A DNA stretch of 64,000 bases, taken from Paulinella micropora. Taxonomy: Eukaryota; Cercozoa; Imbricatea; Euglyphida; Paulinellidae. The translations under genes and the position numbers were made by a program. Below the pieces are notes generated by a model. That model was not told the DNA's origin. It did no database searches and saw nothing but the letters and a program-made list of their open reading frames with translations. The DNA is taken from NCBI GenBank assembly GCA_019918135.1, contig WBZZ01005983.1, forward strand, positions 30,001 through 94,000, given 5' to 3'. Each line of letters begins with the position of its first letter. Position 1 is the stretch's first letter. This document shows, one piece after another, positions 39,786-49,693 of the stretch.

Positions 39786-42700
39786 ATCAATGAGCGGAGG
39801 TGGCGGGTGTAATCTAGGGGGGCATTGCAAAGCGTATTAGGAAACACGACTGCTCGTATTTCAGAAAGTTGCTTAGATAGATCTTCTATAATAAGCATGA
39901 GATTTTTATTTTCTTTTTCTAAATTAACTACCTTTTCCGCCATGTGTTGAAAAGCACTGACTAATATTGGTATAAAACTTGTATATGTTATGCCTTCAAG
40001 ATTTCCATTTCCATCATCTGCTTTCATTCCGCTTTCAGATACAAATTCAGGAAATATTTTTTTAACTTCATCAGCAATAAATCCGTGGTTCTTTTGTTCT
40101 TTCTTTTCGTCTGCTTTCAAATAATATGAACAACAATTTATTTTCATTAGTTTCTCACAACAATCCCCGCAGTCTAATGTTTTAATATCTGATTTTAGCC
40201 TCCTGTCAGATGAGTTTGTCCAAGCACCATTAAGCGGAACATAATTATAACTGCCAGACGGCTCACCTGAAGAGTTTGAAGTAGTCCAAGCATGTAGAAT
40301 TCCCTGAGACGAGCAGATTGTGACATAATTTGAATATCCTCCTGATTTCATATATATTTGTGGGTCGTAAGTAGAACTTGGTCTTTTTCTTAATGTTGAA
40401 AATCCGCTGGATGCTGTTGTGATGCTTAAATCTCCCGACGTATTAATGTTCATCGCCTCAGTGTAAGATATATTGTTTCCCACCGGTGTTCCTGAATTAT
40501 AATAAAAAGCGAGTTTTCCACCTTTTTTAATCAGAAAGTTTGAACCGCTGTGGCTTGATTTCCAGTTCGTGCCATCAAAATAAGCATCAAAACTTAAATT
40601 GACATGATCATGCGACCAGTTTAGTTGTTGAAAAACTGGATAGATGTCTGTTGAAGTTATTGCCTGTATATGTGCTCCTGCGACATTACTCGCCGTTCCG
40701 TATAATTCTAAACCTGCCGTTGCTCCTATTCCTTTTGTTGTGTTTCCTATAATTATTGGTTTGCCTAGTGCTGTTGTTATTTTATCGCTCGCCGTTATTG
40801 CCTTTGTTGTTAATAAGCCTGCTGTATCAATAGATATCGCCTCTGTCATCGTTATAGACTGCCCGAGTGTTCCGCCATTTTTATAATTAAAACTTAGTTT
40901 GTTTAAGTATTTCGCAATTTGAAAATTTGAAGAAGTGTTAGAAGATAATATGCTCGTCCCGTTGTAATAACAATCAAAATATAAATTGATATTGTCGTGT
41001 GCCCAGTTCAATAATTGAAATGTTGGATAAGCATCCGCCGTGGTTATTGCTTGTAAGTGTGCCCCTCCGATATTGCCAGCCGTCCCGTATAATTCTAAGC
41101 CCCCTGTCATTCCATTCACTGATTTTGATGTGTTTCCTAGAATTATTGGTCTGCTTATCGATGATGTTAGTGATGTTGTTATTTTGTCGCTCGCCGTTAA
41201 TGTTGTTGTAGTCGCCAGCAGTTAAAGTGACTGATGTTCCCGTTATTGTTCCACCATTTGTTATGTTGTTTGAGTTCATATCTAAGGCTCCATAAAACCG
41301 CATACCCCCAGCATTGTTAAAACGGACGATGTCAGATGAAGCACTTTTATTATCCAGAAGTTTTGAAATATAAAGTCCCGCCCCTTTTACATCAAATGCT
41401 ACATTCGTAAATACATAACCTCTTTGGTCTGCGGTTCCACTTGTAGCAGTATTTAAAGTAAATAAGAAATATTGGTAATCACCTGATGTCTGTGAAAAGA
41501 ATATATCTCCTCCATTTTGGTTTAATATCCTCGCCCCATTATATGTAATATTTCCACCATTAATGATAACTTGATTATTAAAATCGGCATTGTTCGTTAA
41601 AGTTAGATATTTTATCGTAGTGCTCGCCCCATTAAATGTTTTACTTCCTGTTATGGTTTGGTCTGTTGTTAGTTTCACACAATTATCATCCAGATATTGC
41701 CTATTTACCGCTTCATTCGCATTTTGTGGCGCTCCTAGATTAACAATCCGACTACTATTACAATCTAAGCCAGTAGCATTAAACCACGAAACAATCGTCC
41801 CGTCAATAATAAAACTTATTTTTTTCGCAGAAATTTCAAAGTTGTAATATGTTGCAGTTTTCATATCCAAACTAGCAATTGACCCGATATTACTTGTAAA
41901 ATTGAAAACGATGAATGTTCCCTTCGTTGTTGAATTAATTGAATTTCCCGTTATTTCAACACCACTGCTATATGTCTTAATTCCTGCTATGGTTCTTGTT
42001 AGTTTCACATTTTGCCCGTCTTTTGTATCAACATAACTTTTATTTGCTCCATCTGTTGAAGCGGAAGGGTCGGCTAAGTTTGTTATTTTGTTGTTATTCA
42101 AACTTAATGTTGTTCCAGTTGCGGTTATAATTAAAGTATTACCTGAATATAACTCTACATACGAACCAGTTATTTGTATCGGATACCAAGTCGCTGTTGC
42201 TGTTTTTTGTGCTGCAATCATTCCTATTTTTGTATCAAATGCTATGCCAATGCCGTCAAAAGTAGTAGGATTGGACGAACCACTTACTTCTAAAGTTGAT
42301 GTAAATTTTTTATTCCCTGCTAGTATGGTTTGGTCTCCTGTTAGTTTAACCACCGAAGTATCAAGAACGGAAACATCCACGCCATCAACAAGATTTACAT
42401 TTGTTATGCTTTGGCTTTTCATATCAATCCCCGCACTCGCATTTATTATACTGCTAAATGTCTTAATTCCTGCTATGGTTTGGTCTCCTGTTAGTTTGAC
42501 CACCGAACCATCAACTGCGAGATTAGCGAGATTAATTCCATTATATGTAGAAGCCCCTGAAATAGCAAACCCGCCCATATTTAGTCCTCCCGTCATACTA
42601 GCAGTGCCGTCTAATCTAAGAAATGGTGGTGTGGTGTTTCTCCATTTGTCCCGTGCTATACATAAGCAGTTGGTTATCTGCTGGGAAGCCTGATATTGAC

Positions 42701-43369
42701 ACATCGCTGTGGCTATCTATACTTCCACTCGCTGAAACTTTATCATTATTATCATTATGCTCAAATATCCATTCATCAACATCTTTGGTATTTAGTAAAT
42801 TAACTCCTGTTATATTCTTCCTTCCCATACTAATATTGCCAAATTCATCCACGTTTATCGGAAATGTTTTATTTACCCAGTTTATTGAGTTATATGTTAG
42901 ATAACTATTCATCGCTATCGGCGCGGTTATAACCACATCTGAAAGTGTATCAATTGAACCAAGGGATGTATTCTTCCATTTGCCTTCAACATCGTTGTAA
43001 GTTAAGTATTGTCCGCTCGCTTGTGCAAATATGTTTGTGTCTATCAAATTATATAAACTGGTTTGGTGCGGATTAGAAGTATTAGAGCGGTGTTGAGTTG
43101 AGGCTTTGACTTCGTCGTTGTCCCCTTACTCGTTGCTCTGTATAGTATAAATTTTTTCCTTCTTTGATGTCGGTTGTTGATTTGCTGGATAACCTTGTAT
43201 CAAATCGGCCGTCAGTGTAATAAAGATTTACGGGATCAGCATCTTCTGGAACTCTGTCTGTGTTTAAGCCCACTATGTTGGTATTGGTTAAGTCTAAATT
43301 TTTTATATCTAGTGAGTCCACCGCAATTTCTGACAAGCCTAAGAGCGACTTAAAGGATGAACCTGACAT
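39782..43369 (-). pseudogene. Tail-fibre-like protein, long form with S74 chaperone, three frameshifts
   Basis: About 1,190 codons from MSGSSFKSLLGLSEIAVDSL. N-terminal DTRL modules, then about 800 residues of beta-helix repeats (VKLTGDQTIAGIKTFSS, NNADFNNQVIINGGNI). The C-terminal 150 residues are a Peptidase_S74 intramolecular chaperone (TNSSDRRLKSDIKTL, NHGFIADEVKKIFPEF, ITYTSFIPILVSAFQHMAEK, with a closing coiled coil). That domain trimerises fibres and then cleaves itself off. Frames change near 43125 (extra C in a C run), 42645 and 41210, so this copy cannot make the full fibre. Confidence 0.8.
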
Positions 43370-43373
43370 ATTG

Positions 43374-43554
43374 ATTTTCTAAATTCCAACTTTCGCTACG
43401 CTTTTCGTAAATCTCAAACTCGTTTGAGATATTTTAGAAAATCGGTTCCTATATTATTAAAAATTAAATTTTATTTTAAAACGATGTTTGACAATAAACG
43501 AAAGTGCGAGATATCTCAAATATATTTGAGATTGGAGTGAGATTGTCAAATATC
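43374..43554. promoter_or_regulatory. Paired-palindrome cassette 6
   Basis: Hairpin 43374-43444 (arms TTTCTAAAT/ATTTTAGAAA, inner ATCTCAAACTCGTTTGAGAT), an AT-rich spacer of 36 bp, hairpin 43481-43554 (arms TTTGACAAT/ATTGTCAAA, inner ATCTCAAATATATTTGAGAT). Here it separates divergent genes: the fibre start at 43369 and the charged gene at 43606. Confidence 0.65.
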
Positions 43555-43605
43555 AATTAATTATTTAATTTGTAAATACTAAAAATATAAAAATCTTAGT
43601 ATAGA

Positions 43606-44145
43606 ATGCCGTCCCCCGAAGCAAGTCGTAAGAATTGGGGTAGTGCTGTGGAAGGAATAAAAGCGAAAGCGAAACAACGAAAGATGGAGCATGCTAAAAA
43701 TGTTTTGGCACAATACCGAAACGCGGTTAAAAGCGAAGACGAAGATATGGAGCGAAAAATAGCAGAGATAGAAAATAAGAATTTAGCAACCGATATCATT
43801 AATGAGAAGGAACAGGATGACACACCTGAGCAGAGTGAGAGTGAGGATGAGGTTGATTTTACTGATATCATTGCCGAAAAGATGGCTAAGATGAAAATTA
43901 AAAGAGCGAAGGCGGAAACTAAGAGAGCGAAGAAGAGTAAGAAACCAGATCTATTTCGGCGTGACGAAATAGATCAGGAGAGTGAAGAAAGTGAAAGCGA
44001 GAGTAGTGAGGAAGAAGAACCGAAACCTAAGAAAGGGAAAGGTAAGAAGTCAAGCAGTGTGAGTGTAAAAGTATATAATCAATCTTCTGGTAGTGCTAAG
44101 AAAGAAAAAAATAACGATATTGAAAAATGCTTTTTAAAATTCTAA
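43606..44145 (+). CDS. Charged 179-residue protein preceding the integrase
   Basis: From MPSPEASRKNWGSAVEGIKA. A basic helical N-terminus, an acidic patch (EQDDTPEQSESEDEVDFTD), a Lys/Arg-rich middle (KAETKRAKKSKKPDLFRR), a Ser/Glu stretch and a Lys-rich end. Diverged homologue of 21230-21796; a truncated sibling lies at 39196. The stop is 6 bp before the integrase start, so the two are probably co-expressed. Alternating acid/base blocks suggest a DNA- or chromatin-associated partner; no domain recognised. Confidence 0.6.
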   Translation: MPSPEASRKNWGSAVEGIKAKAKQRKMEHAKNVLAQYRNAVKSEDEDMERKIAEIENKNLATDIINEKEQDDTPEQSESEDEVDFTDIIAEKMAKMKIKRAKAETKRAKKSKKPDLFRRDEIDQESEESESESSEEEEPKPKKGKGKKSSSVSVKVYNQSSGSAKKEKNNDIEKCFLKF

Positions 44146-44151
44146 ATATAG

Positions 44152-45157
44152 ATGAGTGAGGAAAATCAACTTGACCATAAATATACAATTATTAATAATC
44201 AAAATCGTAGTAGTCAATTAGAGGATATGCATACGGGAGAAGTAGTTAAAACAAAAAAAGAAGAAGCACTGGAAATTCACCACCAGAAAAAGAACCCAAA
44301 AATATGGAACACTATATGGGTTGATAAACCATTAGACCAAGTCTTTCTTGACTTAGCAGATATGAGTAAGATAAAAGATTAGAAAGGAAATAAGGGGTAT
44401 GCTTGGATGCTTGTTTGGATTGATTGTCATTCACGATATTTAATAATCATTCCATTAAAAAATAAAACCGCAAAAGAAGTATTATGCCTTGAAATCAATC
44501 AAATATAAACCGAAATCAATTACTACTGACAGCGGGGGAGAATATAAAGGTACAACCCGCGAATACTTTATTGAAAATGGAATAAAACACGATGTTGTTG
44601 AAGTTGGCGACCATAGAGCGCTTGCGGTTGTCGATAGAGTGATAAGAAGTATTAGGAGATGGCTTGACCTTTTATTTGAAACCAATCGTAATTTTGATTG
44701 GGTTAGTTATATTCAAGACTTAGTTGATGCTTATAATCATAAAGTGCATAGAGGAATTCAGGCTAAACCAGCGGATGTATTTTTCGGGAGAGACAAAAAT
44801 ACCCAGAAAATCACTCGTGATCATTTAATAGATGAATTCAATGTCGGTGTGAGAAAGGAAAACAAACGAAATGTTTTCTCCAAAGGCGGAAAGACTTTCA
44901 GTAAAATTATTTATAAAGTCAAAGGCCGTTCCGGATTTAAGTTAATATTAGACTCAAATGAATTAGTATCTCCGCGAGAACTTTTGAAGACTGATTTGGT
45001 TAAACCGATTGACGAAGAAAAAGACATGAAGGAGCAAACTAAAGAAGTTATTAAAGAGAAAAAAACAAAAGAACTGCTAAAACGTGAAGACATTCAGCCA
45101 GAGAATATCAGGACTAGTAGAAGAGAGCGAAAGGCTAAAGTAATACTTGACCTTTAA
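44152..45157 (+). pseudogene. rve-INT: rve (retroviral-type) integrase, first lineage, one stop and one shift
   Basis: From MSEENQLDHKYTIINNQNRS. Core: VFLDLADMSKI (first Asp), then TAG at about 44380, VWIDCHSRYLIIIPLKNK, a shift near 44480, ITTDSGGEYKGTTREYF (second Asp) and EVGDHRALAVVDRVIRSIRR (Asp at the usual Glu position). It ends with a beta domain (IIYKVKGRSGFKLILDSNEL) and a basic tail. It would catalyse insertion of the element. Diverged from the integrase at 21865, so two integrase lineages are present here. Confidence 0.8.
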
Positions 45158-45197
45158 TGAAAATGAAGTTTAACGTAATAAACATGTTTGTTTTTAA

Positions 45198-45650
45198 TCA
45201 CGGAGCGAAGTTAGCCATCGTGATAAATACGTTGATCGAAGTCTCACTACCTACACCCTTCAAGAATGTATTCACGTTTCCACGATGAGCAAATACATAA
45301 ATCTTTTCATCTGGCTGTAAAGGATTGACGAACATGACGAAAAGACCCCTATCTTGAAGGCGAACAACATTACCAGAGCTTGAGCTACTCTTACTGAACA
45401 TTGCTACTTTTTGTAAGTATCCATCTGAAACAAAACCCCTAGCCCTGCGTTCGTCAATTTCTACTATCGGGTTCAAAGGTAGATTTTTTTTAAACAGAAT
45501 ATATAATCGCGTTCCATTACTGAGCTCTGGCAAAAGTCTAGAAGGATTAGACGGAGTAAATGGTCGAACGGAAAGTCCAGCCATCGCTTCAGTCAGCTCG
45601 TCTTTACCTTCCACTCCGCCTTCGTCTGCGACAGCCTTACCTTCATCCAT
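45198..45650 (-). CDS. Unrecognised 150-residue protein, possibly acquired
   Basis: From MDEGKAVADEGGVEGKDELT (45650). Ser/Val-rich, intact, no transmembrane segment; blocks TRLYILFKKNLPLNPIVEID and RGLFVMFVNPLQPDEKIYVF suggest a compact beta fold. The gene and the DNA up to about 45960 are less AT-rich than the rest of the viral element and have no counterpart in the second lineage, whose integrase is followed directly by the zinc-finger gene. Perhaps a cargo gene taken from a host or another virus. Confidence 0.5.
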   Translation of the reverse strand: MDEGKAVADEGGVEGKDELTEAMAGLSVRPFTPSNPSRLLPELSNGTRLYILFKKNLPLNPIVEIDERRARGFVSDGYLQKVAMFSKSSSSSGNVVRLQDRGLFVMFVNPLQPDEKIYVFAHRGNVNTFLKGVGSETSINVFITMANFAP

Positions 45651-46000
45651 CTTCAAGCGCACAAAAAAAACACAAGGGTTTCATTCTTTTCTTTGGAGAC
45701 GCTTTGACCTTTGCAAGAAAACTGAAGAATGAGAACGCCTGAGAAAAACCACGAGGTAGGAAAACGGCTTGGAAATTCTAGCAAAAAAAATCCTTACAAT
45801 AATAAATGGTAAAATCTGTCAAATGGATGGAAAAAATAAGCCAAGTAGGACAAAATGGCAATAGTTGATGATAATACCGGCACCATACACCTAGGAGCGC
45901 TGGTCAAAAAGCCCAACTCCCGAATTTTGGTGCGGACAACTTTTCGCTTTTCAGAGCGAAGTAGTATTAGTCATAATCAGATACATCTCAAACAACAATA
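45651..46000. other. Intergenic region right of the 150-aa gene
   Basis: No gene seen. Contains a less AT-rich patch (about 45885-45960, with CACCTAGGAGCGCTGG) that has no match elsewhere in the window. Confidence 0.4.
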
Positions 46001-46453
46001 ATGAGCGAGGATGAGAATGAAAGTAATAGTGATGATGGATATGTTGAGAGAGAAACCACTAATAATTGGATTGAGAAATTAAGAGATAAATCACGTAATG
46101 AAATAATGAGAAAAAAAAGCGATTAATGATGTAAGGATGGATACCATACTAAGCGAACTAGAAAAGCAAAAAAAAGATTGTGAAAGTAAGGCGACTGCTA
46201 TTGAAGAAATACTTGAAAATCATAATAGTAAAGCAGAACGAAAAGAACAAATAGACCAACTAAAGCGAGAAGAAAAAAGAAAAGATTTTTTTTTTTAAAA
46301 CAACTCGCGTTATTTGAGCATTGGCTGAGTGCCGAAAATCAACCAATGAGTGTTGACGAAGAAATTAGAGCAAGAAAAATGATTGATGGTGGTAAAACAT
46401 CATATAATGTAATACAAGAATATGAGCAATATAAACGACGACGAGTTGAGTAA
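46001..46453 (+). pseudogene. Coiled-coil protein near the right end, two homopolymer shifts
   Basis: From MSEDENESNSDDGYVERETT. Frames change at an A run (about 46115) and a T run (about 46292). Read across them, the protein is about 148 residues: an acidic N-terminus, a coiled coil (LSELEKQKKDCESKATAIEE and on) and a C-terminal helical part (LFEHWLSAENQPMSVDEEIR). No known domain. Both breaks are in long homopolymers and may be sequence errors. Confidence 0.5.
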
Positions 46454-46500
46454 TAGTAGTTCTTACTACTAACTTCTTTTGCATATAGGAGTATAAACTA

Positions 46501-46731
46501 GTGTGTATTCAATTCAAAAAATTGGGCGAAAGCCCTCCACCTTTCAAAAAAAAAATTATCTACCATACTTGTTTGTGTGGTAGGTTGGTGAAGTGGAGAT
46601 TGAAGCGAAAAGGTAATACATATATGTTTTTCTTTGTGCTCTGTGGAGGGCTTTTTGGGGTGTTTTGTGCTCTCGTATTGATTTTGTTTTTATTTAAAAA
46701 TAAAAGTAAAGCGGAAAAAATTTTTGCTTGA
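46501..46731 (+). CDS. Possible small membrane protein
   Basis: An open frame of about 75 codons without an ATG near its start (it would need GTG, or a later Met at about 46624). It has one hydrophobic segment (MFFFVLCGGLFGVFCALVLI) and a Lys-rich tail. It overlaps the right TIR. May be real or chance. Confidence 0.25.
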   Translation: MCIQFKKLGESPPPFKKKIIYHTCLCGRLVKWRLKRKGNTYMFFFVLCGGLFGVFCALVLILFLFKNKSKAEKIFA

Positions 46732-46940
46732 TTTTTATTTTTATTTAAAAGCGAGATTAAGAGTAAGAGAGATTTCTTTATTTTGCTTTCTTGTATTGAT
46801 TGAAATTTTTATTTTTTTATTTTGCTGTTTTAACGCTTCGTATTGAAAGTTCAAACTAGCAATAGGAAGCGTCAAATGAAATTTATGAGGTTGTTTTGAG
46901 GCACGAAAAACGACCATCATAGATTTCATATTATACTACT
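46675..46940 (-). repeat. Right terminal inverted repeat of the Polinton
   Basis: Reverse complement of 23905-24169; ends ATTATACTACT at 46940, giving the CT terminus. The outer 128 bp are identical to the left TIR, the inner part about 93% by eye. Confidence 0.85.
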
Positions 46941-46946
46941 CAAAAA
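46941..46946. other. Possible 6-bp target-site duplication, right copy (CAAAAA)
   Basis: Follows the CT terminus and equals the six bases before 15090. By contrast, the flanks of 23905 and 46940 are inverted, not direct, copies of each other. Confidence 0.45.
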
Positions 46947-47464
46947 ATACTTTTTGATTCCACGCACTGTCTGTGTGTGTGTGTGTGTGTGTGTCTGTGT
47001 GTGTGTGTGTGTGAGTGTGTGTGTGAGTGTATGCGTGTGTGTCACTGTGTCTGCCTGTCTGTCTCTCTGTCTGCCTCTCTGTCTGTACATGTCAATCTTT
47101 CTGTCTCTCTATCTCTCTGTCTCATACTAGTACTGTCTGTCCGTCTGTCTGTCTGTCTGTCTGTCTCAGACTCTGTCACTACTAAGGGTATTACTATTGG
47201 ACAGTTATCTTTATATTCATTTACATAAATTTAACTCATTTCACCATATTTCGCTCTCCTATTAATCAACAAAAACTAGCAAAACTAGAAAATCACACTT
47301 TTTCACAAACTATTAATACTAAGCGTCCTTATCACCCTTTTCTTATTCTTTCGTGGTGTCCTGAGTCCCTTATCTTTTTCCAAAAAAAAAAAAGTGCTCT
47401 GTATTGAAAGTGTGCTATAGAATTATATATTAAAGAACAGAATTAATACAAATATAGGACAACA
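46941..47464. repeat. Spacer with (TG)n/(TGTC)n microsatellite, inverted copy
   Basis: Mirror image of 23382-23904. TG- and TGTC-rich from about 46965 to 47170. Gene-free; Cys/Val/Ser-rich frames are artefacts. Confidence 0.75.
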
Positions 47465-47831
47465 ATGGCGAAGTATTGTTCAAAGGGAGGTGTGTATGTA
47501 ATGAATAATGAAAAGAAGCACATGGTCTGTGTGAAATGGACAGAGGAAGGAAAACAAAATAGCAAAAAATTTTGTATTAATAGTAAGAGAACGAAAGAAG
47601 AAGCATTACAACAGGCACAGGAGTGGTATGATGTAAACATTAAACCAAAAAGGGAAATGTGGGATAATGATAAAAAATCAAAAAGCAAGAATACAGCATA
47701 GCATGGGCACAGAAGAAGCAAATGAAAAGTATCAATGCGGGTGTGGTCGTATGGTTTCTTCATTACCTTCAACTATAAAAACACACGAGAAATCATTGAA
47801 ACATAGAGCATATGTATCGTGGCAAAAATGA
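47465..47831 (+). pseudogene. AP2-like plus U1-type zinc-finger protein, inverted copy
   Basis: Mirror of 23015-23381. The AP2-like part is 47465-47701 (78 aa); the finger (QCGCG...THEKSLKHRAYV) is at 47703-47831 in another frame. Confidence 0.6.
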
Positions 47832-48070
47832 GAAACAAGCAAAAAGAATGTTTTGTTTTCTGTTTTTCTGTTTTTCGAACATTTATGTCATCACCGAGTT
47901 AGCGGTATTCTGTCCGTTTGTTTCGGTGTGTTTGTGGGCTAAGGTTTCTTATCTGGCGGAGCGATCCTGACAAACATATATGGCAAATCCACAGAATTTA
48001 CTACAAATCCAAAATGATCTTCTTTCGGATTCTATCGCTAGTTTTTATGTTTGAGGAGTCAATTTGTTCT

Positions 48071-48981
48071 CTATTCAGTAAATGCTTTGTTTGCTTTTCC
48101 TTTGTTAATTTTTTTAAATTCTTTATTAATATCCGGTTCGTCTTTTGTGTTGTCGTCTTCTTCGGCTGCCTCAGTCTTTAATAAGTTCCTTGGTGGCACG
48201 ACTTCATCATTTGTTAATATAATCCGGTAGCCCCTACGGCCTTTTACTTTATATTTGTTTGCTCCAAGTCTTACCACCCTTTTCTAATATGTGCTTCTTT
48301 GTTAAGTTTTCTTACCTTGTCTCATTCTTTGAAATCAAATAAATTCTTATCTACATATTGTTCTTGCTTGTTAGAAGCAGTGCCATTAAATACTTCAAGT
48401 GGTGAGGCCTTAATAGTTGAGTGCTTCTTTTTGTTGTAATAATAAACAACATCTTCAATGTAATTTATCCAATCAAAGTTACAATTATAAGACCATATAA
48501 CATGGAGTTGTTCTCGTAGAGTTCTTACAAATATATCAACAATACCTAATGAATTATGGTCTCCAACTTCAACCTTAAAATGATTAAAACCATTATTATC
48601 CATCCATTCTCCAACCGCTCCCTTAAATTCATCACCGCTGTCTGAGATAAATGCCTTGGGCTTTGGTAGTTTTGTGAGTGCTTCTAAGACCGTAGTTGAA
48701 AACTTATTTTTTAACGGGACTGCATAAGCATACCGACTATGAATATCAATCCAAATCAAAGCAAAATTATAATTTTTATTTTTTGTTGTGACTTTTGTCA
48801 TATCCATTAAATCAACATTTACCATATCTAAAACTTTATCTGCCCATATTGTTGTGCCCCTTGTTCTGGGCTTTGTCTGCCGAAATATTTCCTGTGCTGT
48901 ATCTTTTTTTTGTTCCTCATCCGTTTTGTCTGAGTCAGAATTTTGTTGATTGATATTAGCAGTCGTATGTTTGTTGTCCAT
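48071..48981 (-). pseudogene. rve-INT: rve integrase, second lineage, inverted copy
   Basis: Mirror of 21865-22775 with the same C-terminal stop and shift. The 219-codon core (48322-48981) is intact and identical in translation. Confidence 0.8.
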
Positions 48982-49129
48982 GATATTTAGACATGCGCTT
49001 CGTGCTCCGCACTCTCGCTTATTCTAAAACATCGTTTTTTTATTTCATTTTAAATTAATATCACCTCCATACGATGTTCATCAACAAACGAGAAATCTGT
49101 CGAAGACAGATAGAAGTGAAGTTGATGAA
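48982..49129. promoter_or_regulatory. Paired-palindrome cassette 1, inverted copy
   Basis: Mirror of 21717-21864. Confidence 0.55.
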
Positions 49130-49616
49130 TATAATTAGAATTTAAGAAATACTTTATCTGCCTCTTGACTTTTTTCTTTACTCTTTGGTGTATTGTTATA
49201 TACATTGACTGATATTTTTTCACTTCGTTTTTTGCCGCCTCGCTGTTTTCCGCCTGTTGTTTCATAATCTTCACTTTACTCTCACTTTCTTCTTCTTCTT
49301 GGGTTGCGGTTTTCTTCTTAGGTTTTTTAGCATTCTTTTTTATCTTTCTAAGCATATGATTAGCAATAACCTCAGACATATCAATTCCGCTGTCGCTGTC
49401 GCTTTCGTCTTCTACGATTTCGGGTTTTGCAAGTATTTCCTTAGCAACACTTAACTCAGCATCAGTTTCAATTATTTTATCTATTGTCTTATCTTTCAGT
49501 TCCCCCTTCTTGCGGAGCCGTTCGCGAGCCCATTCGTCCTTTCGCCGTTTAGCATTTTCTCTATTTGCTTGAACAGCCTTCTTCCAATTTTCCTTTGATG
49601 TTTCCTTTGACTGCAT
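49050..49616 (-). CDS. Charged 188-residue protein, inverted copy
   Basis: Mirror of 21230-21796. It differs by Lys for Thr at residue 41 (KKGELKDKTIDK). Confidence 0.6.
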   Translation of the reverse strand: MQSKETSKENWKKAVQANRENAKRRKDEWARERLRKKGELKDKTIDKIIETDAELSVAKEILAKPEIVEDESDSDSGIDMSEVIANHMLRKIKKNAKKPKKKTATQEEEESESKVKIMKQQAENSEAAKNEVKKYQSMYITIHQRVKKKVKRQIKYFLNSNYIHQLHFYLSSTDFSFVDEHRMEVILI

Positions 49617-49693
49617 AATTTAGATATGGTTTTAATCTTTGTTGCTATAATTTAACAAAAATAAAATTAATTTTTTAATAATTAATTAATATA

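Larger units (their letters stand above)
15090..46940. mobile_element. Rearranged Polinton/Maverick-type endogenous viral element
   Basis: The set pPolB, rve integrase, adenain-like protease, packaging ATPase, major and minor capsid, with AG...CT terminal inverted repeats, defines Polintons. The best-preserved unit is 23905-46940 (23.0 kb). 15090-23904 is a chimera: a TIR stub, a second polymerase block, and an inverted copy of the right flank. The viral DNA is markedly more AT-rich than the host LINE and gypsy DNA. Tail-fibre genes and absence of a helicase-primase distinguish it from mavirus-type virophages. Most genes are broken, so it is probably not a live virus. Confidence 0.85.

Noticed and set aside
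23905..46940. A self-contained insertion with its own target duplication at 23905 and 46940
   Set aside because: The six bases outside the two ends are TTTTTG and CAAAAA, inverted rather than direct copies, and the inverted match continues for 3.7 kb. The direct CAAAAA match is with 15084-15089.
15090..46940. Identification as a mavirus-type virophage or a polinton-like virus of the integrase-free type
   Set aside because: The protein-primed polymerase, rve integrase, adenain-like protease and AG...CT termini together fit Polinton/Maverick best; no helicase-primase or lysozyme-type gene was seen.
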